DNA of 64,000 bases from Talinum fruticosum (lineage: Eukaryota; Streptophyta; Magnoliopsida; Caryophyllales; Talinaceae): assembly GCA_021018815.1 (NCBI GenBank), contig JAITYX010000063.1, positions 3,266,001 through 3,330,000 on the forward strand, read 5' to 3'. Of this stretch, positions 26,135 to 36,006 are shown piece by piece. The notes under the pieces were generated by a model that was given only the letters and a program-made list of their open reading frames with translations, ran no database searches and was not told the origin of the DNA. The first letter of the stretch is position 1. The number at the start of each line of letters is the position of its first letter. The position numbers and the translations under genes were made by a program.

Positions 26135-26174
26135 GTTTGTAGCCACGTGCTCTAATCCTCCGAGCTACATGCCC
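26135..26174 (-). pseudogene. 5' half of a plastid-type tRNA-Arg(ACG), organelle-derived
   Basis: Read on the minus strand, the 40 bases from 26174 give the acceptor 5' strand, D arm (TGTAGCTCGGAGGATTAGAG) and anticodon stem up to the loop, matching plastid trnR-ACG apart from a few changes. The homology stops exactly at the hAT target duplication. The adjoining plus-strand sequence (26175 to about 26320) looks like the plastid spacer between 5S rRNA and trnR, which would make this a nuclear plastid DNA insertion. That part is from memory and less sure. Confidence 0.55.
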
Positions 26175-26329
26175 CACCTCGCCTCTCTTGGATATGTTCC
26201 CGGAGTATTCTCAAAAAAGGAACCTTTTCTCTCCCCAACTATTTCGGGTTAAGAAGATGTGAAAACACATTTCTATCTATAAGAATAAGGACAGTGCATT
26301 TCGAGTTGTGAAGTGAGAGAAAAATGATG

Positions 26330-26790
26330 TCATAATTGAGCTTTTGAATAAGACAACCCTTTCATTTTTCTTTAAAGTATTGGATATTGAAATGAATTAG
26401 TCTCAAAAGTTCGGAACGCTAGTAATATAAGTTAAAGTTGAGAAAGATGATTTAAGATTGGGGAGACGAAAATTTAATTAAAAAAAACTAAAAAAGCAAA
26501 AAGAAAAAAAACTGAAAAACGTGAAAAGAATCTACACAGTGAGAGAGAGAGAGAGAGATATAAAAACGCATGTGCCCGAGGACCAATTGGGGAATGTTTG
26601 TGAAGATTAATATCTAAGCTCTTTATTTCTGCTGTCACAATAAGAATATCCGACTTATAAACAGCCAAAAAAAAAAAAAAAAGGGAGAATCTAATCTAAT
26701 TACTCTATTAAAAAACCAAAAAAAACCCACATTGGGCAAAAAAAAAAAAGGAAAAAGAGGTGAAAAGAAATACAAAAGGTGGCTCACTCA
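26330..26790. promoter_or_regulatory. Upstream region of the GH3 gene
   Basis: AT-rich stretch with poly-A tracts and a (GA)9 run at 26541-26558, leading to a pyrimidine-rich 5' UTR. No defined TATA box was chosen. Promoter function is inferred from position only. Confidence 0.4.
26541..26558. repeat. (GA)n microsatellite
   Basis: Perfect dinucleotide run about 250 bases upstream of the inferred GH3 transcript start. Confidence 0.85.
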
Positions 26791-26931
26791 CTTTCTCTGT
26801 CTCTCCCGTCCACTCCCATCTCCTTTGTGCAAGGGTGAAGGGAAGAAACTCGAGCATTGAGGAACCCAACGTTCCCATTTACCTGCATTTCTCTCAGCCT
26901 TCTCCAATTTCTCTGCTTTTCTCTGCCCCTG
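26790..26931 (+). other. Probable 5' UTR exon of the GH3 gene
   Basis: Pyrimidine-rich leader ending CCCCTG before GTAACT at 26932. A matching acceptor (TTTCAG) at 27942 precedes the ATG-containing exon. Splicing in the 5' UTR is inferred from these sites; the exact start is not visible. Confidence 0.45.
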
Positions 26932-28007
26932 GTAACTCTCTCCCGCTTTCTCTCTTTATGTAATTTAGATGAAGCTGAGATGTTTCTGCCTTTTGCTTGT
27001 ATTTCACTGCATTTTGTGTTCTGGGAATCTTTGAGCTAATTAAGTTGTTTTTGTTTATGAAAGAATAGGAGACACCCAGAAATTTAGTGTGATTGCTTAA
27101 TGTTATGTTATGTTGGTGGTTACCCAGTTCCAAATTTTGGTAATGGTCCAGGTCTTTGAGTGGACTCCTTGTTCGTTTAATTCATGTGGGTCACTGTAGT
27201 TTCTGTAAAACTTCACTGGTTTTTGAATTGTTTCTCTCCCCAGATTTCGAAGGTTCATCTGCTTTTTCTTTCTTTTTTTATACTCTATTTAGGCCCCTTT
27301 TCTTCATCTGAATGTTGACACTTGAAACTGTCTAAGCTGTGTTCTCCCATGGCTTGATGCTTGATATTCTTTCGATCGTTTAATTTAAGCTGTTTCATGT
27401 GCTTTGAATATTTTTGGCCAATTTCCATCGAAATTTTTTTGGCCAATTAAATGAGAAATCTGAAGAAAGGAGTGGAAAGCCTTTTTGTTTGGTTAGCTTT
27501 TATAAAGGTAAAAGGGGAGAAAAAGGAGAAAAGAAATTTTTGACGTGTCTGTGTGAGTGGATATGATCCTTGTTGAGAATTATAAAAATGTAGGTGATTT
27601 TAGGCCTTAGGGTCCAACTGAAAGAGCCTCTCTGCAATTTGAGGTTGAGGTGGTCATGTGCTGCATTTGAACTCCCTACATCCTGATAGATGGGTCTCTA
27701 GGGGCATGGATTTGCATGGTTTTGAAAAGCGTGGCTGACATTTGGCAATTAAAACAAGTTGGCAATGACTTCTGTTCTATTAAGTGGAAATCTAACTAAT
27801 TGTCTGTGAAACAAACATTGGAATTGGTATAGAAACCTTCCTTCATTATCCATTTGTCTTTTTTTAATTTTTTGGCTGCTTTCTTTGCAAACTCATCAAA
27901 AACCAATTGTTGATGCTAAGCTATATCTGGTTGTTGTTTCAGGTGATCAAAGTGATATTCCTTGAGTATTATAAGTTCCAGCATTAAAGGAAGAAAAAAG
28001 ATCCAAC

Positions 28008-31000
28008 ATGTGGAAGATTTTTTGTCTAGTGGTTAGTATTATGGCATTGTGCAGTTTAGGTACAACTGCAGAAACCGAGCATGTGATATACAAGGACCCA
28101 AAGCAACCAGCTGCAACTCGTGTTAAGGACCTCTTGAGTAAAATGACTTTAGAAGAGAAGATTGGTCAGATGACTCAAATTGATAGGACAATGGCCAGTG
28201 CTGAAGTAATGAAAACCTACTCTATTGGTAATTGCATGCTATAGATATCAAACTCCACATTTTAGTTTGTCCTAGCTGGTTTATTTATCTGTTTATTTTT
28301 TATAAATTTGTGAGGTTTGGCATAGCTTCTTATGCACACAATACGAGATGCTTGTCTTGATTTCTGGTTATTTGTTAATTAAAACTGTCATATAGTAGCT
28401 TTATTAACTGCAGTCATGAACAAGTTGGGTTATGGACTTATGTTCTGTGTGGTGAGCCAGGGAACTGAGAGTATGACTAAGTTTGTTGAGTTCTTGAAAT
28501 TGAGCTCATAGCTTCAAACAGTTCCTGTATTATGAAAATGACATTACTGGGAATGCCTGAGCCTCGCCCTCCCTCAAATAAAATATAATCATGTTCCTGT
28601 CCCGGGGAACTTCTATACAATGATGTCTGTTGACAATCCTAAACTAGATTGTATTGGAATAACTGAGTAGTGATTAGCAAATCAGCAACGTGATCTAGTA
28701 CTAGGTAATCTACAATCCTCGTAACTATGACATGGGTCACTTTAGGTTGGATCATGACATCATTGGTAAAATGACAAGAAAGATAAACAATCGCTGTCAA
28801 TGTATCACTCTTCAGTCAAAGTCGTTGAGAAGCTACGATAGTCTTGCATGACGTGCTTAATATCCTGTCACTACTATATCTTTTCCTTATTAAAATAAAA
28901 AAATAAAAATCCTGTAACTACTATATATAGATTTCACAACTTATGTTCTTTTTCAAATAACTATCTGCTTATTGTCAATTATTGATGAGTGCCATTCCTG
29001 TTTATTTTTTTTTTTGAGACAAATTTCAATATGTATTTACCTATATTTTTGAACATCTGAATTCCTGTTGAGCTCTTGACTTCGCCCACCTTCGACTAGA
29101 CTATATATTTTTATTGACAAACGAGAGGAAGCCTCCTATGGTTGATGGATTTAAATAGAAGATGAATTTAATATGATCAACTTGATGAACATGTCCTAAC
29201 AAGGAACTGATTTGTATTTGGGATTCTGCAGGGAGTGTGTTGAGTGGTGGCGGCAGTACACCTTTACCAGAAGCTACTGCTAAAGATTGGATGGACATGG
29301 TTAATGACTTTCAAAGAGGTGCCTTGTCCAGCCGGCTGGGAATTCCGATGATTTATGGTATCGATGCTGTGCATGGGCATAATAACGTCTATAATGCGAC
29401 AATATTTCCCCATAACGTTGGCCTCGGTGCTACCAGGCAAGGGCCTTTCTGAATCTCTTCTCTCCATGTCTCTGTGCTTGAATGGGTGATTCGGACTAGC
29501 ATTTCTGTTCTTTGGTTCTTATTTCTTTGAGCTTAATCTTTTTCCTGATGCTGTATGTTGTGCAATGTAAGTAGTTTTTTATTTTTTTTAAACTTCACAC
29601 TAGTAGCAATGAGTTGAATTCTCTCGTTCATTTATGTCTCCTCTACATTAGCATTAAGGAAACTTTTCGCTTTGAATCAGTCAGATATTAACTAATTTTG
29701 TCCAACATGGGACTCTTGATATTTTTGTGCCTTTTTGGACTTCATGGATTACTCAAACCTATTGTATACAGAGACCCTGACCTTTTGAAAAGGATTGGTG
29801 CTGCTACAGCTCTTGAAGTTAGGGCCACTGGGATACAATATACTTTTGCTCCCTGCCTTGCAGTAAGTACTTCTAAAAGCAAATATTGCGAATTATATCT
29901 GATCAAGGCTTGCGAATTCTTTGATTGCATACTTAATGATATGTTGTTTTATGCCTCCTCAGGTTTGCAGAGATCCAAGATGGGGTCGTTGTTATGAAAG
30001 TTACAGTGAAGATTACAAGATCGTTCGGCAAATGACAGATATCATCTATGGTTTACAAGGAGAAGATCCTTCTCACAAGGGTGTTCCTTATGTCGCTGGA
30101 AAGTAATGAGTTAATCCTTCTATCCCAATTTGGGCGTCTGCTGGATCAAATGAGTGTTTCCTCTTGGATGTTCTGTTAATGATATGCTTTATATACTTCG
30201 TTAAAAAGAAATTAAAAAGAAATGATTATGTTGTGTTAGAAGCCTTAGAGATGAAACTAGTTAAACTATGTTTCTCTACCTTGATTAAAGTAGAAAGAGG
30301 ATGGTGGACAAAACAGTAAATTAGGAATAAGATAAGAGATTGTGTCAACAAAGCACATGCGACAGAAGTTTACAATATGCCATAGCTTTTAGCTTTCAAG
30401 CATTGTAGGAATTTACTGATTTTTAGTTTAGTGGTTATGTACTTAATGTTCACTTTGTTCGATGTGTTAGAGCTTTAGAACTTTGAGAAAGAACCCTGAA
30501 ATTTGTAGTGTAGCCGAAAATGTTTCACTGGAGATGGTCAGAAAATTCTAGAAGATAAGTCTGAAATTTGTAGAACTCCAGAAACTTTAGTAACCTTTGG
30601 AAGTTTCACCCTAGCTCTAAAATTAGCCATCTGAAAATTTCATTGAAGATGAAATAAAAATTAAAGTTCAGGGATGCGATGCTCTAGGTGCTTCCCTAAT
30701 ACCTACCAACTACTGTTGGCTTTCTATTTGTTTGTCCCAATTTCTTGCTCCTTCCTTGCAGAGACAAAGTTGCTGCATGTGCAAAGCATTTTGTTGGAGA
30801 TGGTGGGACAACTAAAGGAATCAATGAGAACAACACCGTCATTGATATGCATGGGTTGCTCAGCATTCACATGCCTGCATACTCTACAGCGATTATAAAA
30901 GGTGTATCGACAGTCATGGTCTCCTACTCGAGCTGGAATGGTGTAAAAATGCATGCAAATCATCAATTGGTTACTGGATTTCTCAAGAACACGCTCAAAT

Positions 31001-34000
31001 TCAAGGTATTCATGTCATGTGACAATGAAGTCATCTTACATTTTTGCTTATACGGCGTGTCCATTGTGTATTTCCATGGACTTCAAATCATGTTCCATTT
31101 TGCAATATAATTAATGAGAACTGGCTGTCAGTTGTCTTTCCTCATGGTGTTGTGTTCCAGTGCTACTTTTCTTCTTGTTCTCATTACAGCTACTATAGCA
31201 GCTTGCAAGTTTTTGTTCTTCCTTTTCTGTTTTTTTTGTTTGGGGGGTTGATAGGGGGTTTTTAAGGATTCTAAATATTTTTGAATTCTTTAGTAATTTC
31301 TTGCAATCACAATCTAAATTGTTGGTAAGTTAAAACCAATGGTCAATCAAATTTAACGCATTGTTTGTCAAGCTTTTTGCCAATTTAATAAAAAACTTAG
31401 TTTTTTATTTTATAATTTTAAATGATGGCTTGTAATAATCTGTTTATGTCAACTTATGAGATAAAGGCCATTGAATCTAAATGCAAGTTTTGCTTTTCTG
31501 TTGGTTATCAGGGTTTTGTTATCTCAGACTGGCAGGGAATCGACAGGATAACTGCACCTCCTGATGCCAACTACACTTACTCTGTCCTGGCCGGAATTCA
31601 AGCTGGCATAGATATGGTTTGCCCCTTTGCTTATCTTGTAGTGGTGTACTTTTCTTCATGAGTTTCTAGCTTACTTGTCCAATGTTTAATTAAGACGCCA
31701 GATGGAACAGGATTAAAAAGATGGAACAGGATTAAAATGTAAATATGCTTATTGCTACAGGTTATGGTCCCCTACAACTTCACTGAATTCATGGATGATC
31801 TCACCTACCTTGTCAAGAACAACTATATCCCAATGGAGCGTATTGATGATGCTGTGTCCAGAATCTTGCTAGTCAAATTTACAATGGGCCTTTTTGAGAG
31901 CCCTTTTGGTGATCCCAGTCTAGTAAATGAGCTGGGGAGTGAGGTAAGCCAAAAGTGCGTTTCATTCCACATGTCTTTCCCCCATTACCTGCATTAACTG
32001 TTACTTGTATAGAAGGCTCTGGAAGCAGCGGAAGAGGATTTTGTTTTATTTTTTACATGGTGTATAATGCTCAAAAAAATAGAGAGAAATGACCCCCCAA
32101 TAATTGAATTTGTGTTTTCTTATACTTCTACTATTCATGATAGATGTTAAGTTACTAACCTCTCCTGTTTGGGCAGGCCCATAGGGACTTGGCTAGAGAA
32201 GCTGTTAGAAAATCACTTGTACTACTGAAAAATGGTAAAAGTGGAGAAGGTCCTCTGCTTCCTCTTCCCAAAAAAGCACCAAAAATACTAGTTGCTGGTA
32301 GCTTTGCTGATAATCTGGGTTATCAATGTGGAGGATGGACAATTAATTGGCTGGGATTTACTGACAACAACTCTACGAGAGGTAAATGCTTGCTATCGTG
32401 ATGCACATTTGATAAATAAAATGCATAGCACCAAGAACTATGTTGAGGTACTTAAAAAAATAATCAGAAGCAATGACGTTAATATGCCTAGTTAAAAGGT
32501 CCAATTGTGGTATATTCTGATTTACGTCCTGATTCTGGTAGTTTCTGTACAAGGGCGAGCTTCCCTTGGCTAGTTTGCTCTTCGGTGAGCATAGTGCTGT
32601 AGCGGTGATTTTTGGATTGGTTATGCATCGTTTTCTCTGCTCAAGTCTTTTAATTAATTGTCCTGCAAGTGTCTCTTCCTTTATTTGTTTAATCCCTTTA
32701 TGTATGTTCACTTCTTTTCTGCTCTACCTTTAACAACTCTGCTTTTTCTGATGTTAGCATGATTTCAGTGCCATGGATGAGAGCTAGTAAGCTAGACTAT
32801 TCTTTGTCCTAGTTATGCGCATATCTCAAAGCAAACTGAACCAATTTATCACCTCAAAATTGGATCACAGATGAAGGTGTTGATTGCCTACTATCTCATA
32901 ATAAAAGCAAAGGACAGCCAGCCGATACATTGCATTGTAGTCCACTATCATCCATAGTTAGAAAAAACTGCCTACCACATTTATCTTTTGCGCGAGGCCA
33001 ATAAACCTGCTAAATGAAAATTTTCTTTTGATGAACAGGAACAACCATCCTCACAGCAGTAAAATCTGCAGTTGATCGAAGCACAGAAGTTGTCTACCAG
33101 GAGAATCCTGACAGTGACTTTGTCAAGTCCAACAAATTTGCTTATGCCATTGTTGTGGTTGGTGAGCCACCTTATGCAGAGACTGCTGGAGACAGCGAGA
33201 CCCTGACATTGTTAGACCCGGGACCAACTGTCATTAACAATGTCTGTGGAGCTGTCAAGTGTGTTGTCATTGTCATATCTGGCCGTCCTCTGGTCATCGA
33301 CCCATACATTGCTAAGATTGATGCCTTGGTGGCTGCCTGGTTGCCCGGGACTGAAGGTCAAGGAGTGGCTGATGTTCTGTTTGGTGATCATGAGTTCACC
33401 GGAAAGCTTCCAAGAACATGGTTCAGAACTGTAGATCAACTCCCAATGAATGTTGGAGATCACCATTATGATCCTCTCTTCCCCTTGGGTTTTGGACTTT
33501 CAACTGAGTCAATTGTTACCAAGTAAGAAAAATTTTGCCAGAGTTTATTTTTGTTATCATTTTGCCTTCTGCACACTATTTAAGCAGTTCTATTCATCCT
33601 CTTTGAAAGTCTGATTTTGTTGTCTTAGCTGTGGGACTTGGTTAGCAATTTAAATGTGAAAAATGGGTTGTTCAGTCTGGTCAATTCCTGAACACCTGTT
33701 TAGGAAATACTCAGTCCAATCGAACTGGGTTCTAGTCTTGATTAAGGAGAATATTAGATGAATCTGTTTCACATTATTTTCATACAAGAAACTGCAACTA
33801 ATAGTAAGGAGAATTTCAGATTAACCTATTTGGTAAGGCCTTATTTCGGGTTTAATTAGGAGATTGGGGCGTTTTCATTAAGTTTTGTGACCAAAGTTTT
33901 GCGCATCCTCTTATGAATTACTTCAATTAAAGGCGACGATTAAATCTGTGTGATTACTGAATGTGCTTTGTATTGTTTTTGCAGATCCATATCAGCTGCT

Positions 34001-34078
34001 GCAGATGGAAGGCCATGCATTCTTATCATCACAATTTCTTTATTCATCAGTTATTTGAGATATGTGATCTTAACTTAG
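28008..34078 (+). CDS. GH3 beta-glucan exohydrolase / beta-D-glucosidase
   Basis: Secreted glycoside hydrolase family 3 enzyme, related to barley exo-1,3;1,4-beta-glucanase, which releases glucose from cell-wall beta-glucans and oligosaccharides. Ten coding exons splice in phase to 656 residues: 28008-28227, 29232-29436, 29772-29862, 29963-30102, 30762-31005, 31512-31616, 31761-31943, 32177-32381, 33039-33522, 33985-34078. Residues 1-21 form a signal peptide ([17 protein letters not shown]). The barrel domain shows [26 protein letters not shown] and [13 protein letters not shown]. The nucleophile is Asp306 in [11 protein letters not shown], and the likely acid/base is Glu512 in [13 protein letters not shown]. 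Length is normal for the family. The C-terminal 17 residues or so are strongly hydrophobic ([11 protein letters not shown]...), suggesting membrane or GPI anchorage. Exon 2 ends at a GC donor (AG/GCAAGG). A non-coding 5' exon probably ends at 26931 with an intron to 27942. Confidence 0.93.
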
Positions 34079-34428
34079 GCATTTAGGGCATCCGTTATTA
34101 GCCATGTTATTCAGAACAGCATCATGACCATGTTAATCAGAATATCTGTTTTGTTATCCCATTCATCCCTCTCTTTTTGATTTTGGTTTTGTTCCTCTTT
34201 TATTAGTTGTTTGTTTTCTGTAGGAAAAGTTAATTCTCTTGGCAGGATATAGCCAGTAATAGGTGACTCTGACATAATTAACAAGCCAACATGACAATGT
34301 TTTTTTTTTTTTTGGGGGGGTGGGGGGAGGGCGAGACTATGAAGTCAACCCCACAATTTATATGCATCTCTAAAACAATAAAATAAACCTAGTAAAATCA
34401 ACAGGTTATTTTCTTAGTGCTTATTAGA
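34079..34428. other. GH3 3' UTR and downstream region
   Basis: No gene. It contains the putative 3' UTR and a poly-T then poly-G tract at about 34301-34330. Confidence 0.5.
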
Positions 34429-34626
34429 GCCTGTTTGGGAAGGAGATAAGGAGTAAGGAGATTAAATAAGAGTAGCTATAACGTTTTTTTGTAAATTTTC
34501 TCTACTTTCTTTCTTTGAAATAGTAAGTAGTCAAAGAGTTTAAATTTAAATTTGATAAGATCAATCTCTTTTTAATTTTACGTAAAATTATTACATCAAA
34601 TTCCTTCCCCCTGCCAAAAACAAGCC
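34429..34626. mobile_element. Short MITE-like element
   Basis: About 200 bases bounded by GCCTGTTTGGGAAGG on the left and, reverse complemented, GGCTTGTTTTTGGCAGGGGG on the right. The interior is AT-rich. Ends are imperfect and no clear target duplication is seen. Confidence 0.4.
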
Positions 34627-34788
34627 TTGTTTTAAAGACAATTTTCGAGGTATGAATTTAAAATTTATTGCATCAAATGTGCTGAGTGAGCACAAAAGTA
34701 TCCATCTTCAAGATACTGCTGGCAATAGAACTGAAAAACTTAATTTATCAGATAAATAACTCATGAAAGTAGGATAGAGACATCCGAA

Positions 34789-34860
34789 GTCGTTGTAGTA
34801 TAGTGGTGAGTATTGCCGCCTGTCACGCGGGTGATCCGGGTTCGATCCCCGGCAACGGCG
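34789..34860 (+). tRNA. tRNA-Asp(GTC)
   Basis: 72 bases fold as a complete cloverleaf: acceptor GTCGTTG pairs with CAACGGC, A box TAGTATAGTGG, anticodon loop CTGTCAC with GTC, B box GGTTCGATCC. It matches the plant nuclear tRNA-Asp consensus. A TTTTT terminator follows within about 10 bases. Confidence 0.97.
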
Positions 34861-35321
34861 ATGTTTTTGTTTGTTTTGGGTGTGCTTTTTTGGAAGGGTA
34901 AGAACAAACTAAAAATATAAAGCTAAATTCTTTGCTAGTGAAAAATACGTCTTCTTTAAGCTGGGGGAATAGTAGTACGTGCATTCTTTAACATTTATGC
35001 AACTGCTATCAAGTAATACACTATTAGAAAACTGAAATAAACCGTAGAAATGTTGAAACTTATTGTGCTAAAATAAAACAAATGGCATCTATTCTTAAAT
35101 CTCAGTAACATAAAAAAAAAAAAAATAGTTTTCAACTATGAAGATTAATCTCACTTTATTCAGAAAAATATTAACTCAATATATATTTTTAAAAATTGTG
35201 ATTAATGAAGTTTATTCATATGTCAAAACTCGCCAATGCTTTCTTAGCCTCTTCTTATGAACCATTACTGAAGTTTAGTTGGACGTAAAACCATTTTTCT
35301 AGAAAATTATTTTCCGATTTT

Positions 35322-36006
35322 CATGTGTTTGGTACCAGAAATGTTTTCCAATTTCAATACCCGTAAGTTGCATTTTCCCTGTCTTTTCAAGCTGCTCTTT
35401 CTCCCTCTGCCTCTTCTCCCTCTCTCACATGCCTTAACTCCTCTCTCACAGGCGCCAAACCCACCCCCTCTCTCCCTCTCTCAAACCCCTTTCCCTTCTG
35501 TCTTTATATATCTGATTCTCTCTCCTTCATTTATACCATCCTCAATTTCTCTAACAACTCTTGACTCATGGCGACCAACACGAGAGACGAAGAAGAGGTG
35601 GTTTGCGAAAAGGTTGATGAGCAAAGAAGCATGGCGATGGAGAGTGCTGAATTTGAGACTCCGTTTCCGATGGAAGAGACTCAATATGATCAAATTCAAT
35701 TTCGTCCACGATTTTCTCTTCAGGATCGTGTCCTTCTTCGAAGCCATCTTCCTCGGTCTGCTTCTTCTTCCTCTGCTGCGGCTGCCATTTTTGAACCACC
35801 ACGACCTTTGTAAGTCAATTTCATCCATGGAGTTTTGAACTCAGAGGAGAGAGAAACAGAAAGACAAAGACAAAAAGAAAAAATCAAATCAAATTGTTCT
35901 TCATTTTATCAAACAAAGGAAAATGTATATGTAAAATAATTTTCAAAAAAATTATTTTTGTTGGAAAATCATTTTTCTGAAAAATGATTTTCCCCGGCCA
36001 AACACA
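35322..36006. mobile_element. Non-autonomous TIR element carrying an exon-like ORF
   Basis: The left end reads TGTGTTTGGTACCAGAAA and the right end, reverse complemented, TGTGTTTGGCCGGGGAAAA. Inner flanks are AAAATNATTTTTC-type palindromic tracts at both sides. These resemble a widespread class of plant hAT-like non-autonomous elements. The interior is not typical MITE filler but a pyrimidine-rich leader and an 81-codon ORF. Target duplication not identified. Confidence 0.5.
35568..35813 (+). other. Exon-like ORF inside the TIR element (captured gene fragment?)
   Basis: The 81-codon frame starts at an ATG preceded by a CT-rich leader (35395-35560). It encodes an acidic N-terminal part (MATNTRDEEEVVCEKVDEQ) and a Ser/Ala-rich end (SASSSSAAAA). 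It reaches a good splice donor (CCTTT/GTAAGTC at about 35810) just before the stop. It thus looks like the first exon and start of intron 1 of a host gene, enclosed by the inverted repeats. I do not recognise the protein; there is no sign of the rest of a gene. Confidence 0.4.

Noticed and set aside
35481..35838. Overlapping ORFs of 111-171 codons on both strands around 35.3-35.8 kb
   Set aside because: They arise from the CT/GA-rich leader and are shadows of the exon-like frame at 35568; low-complexity composition and no homology.
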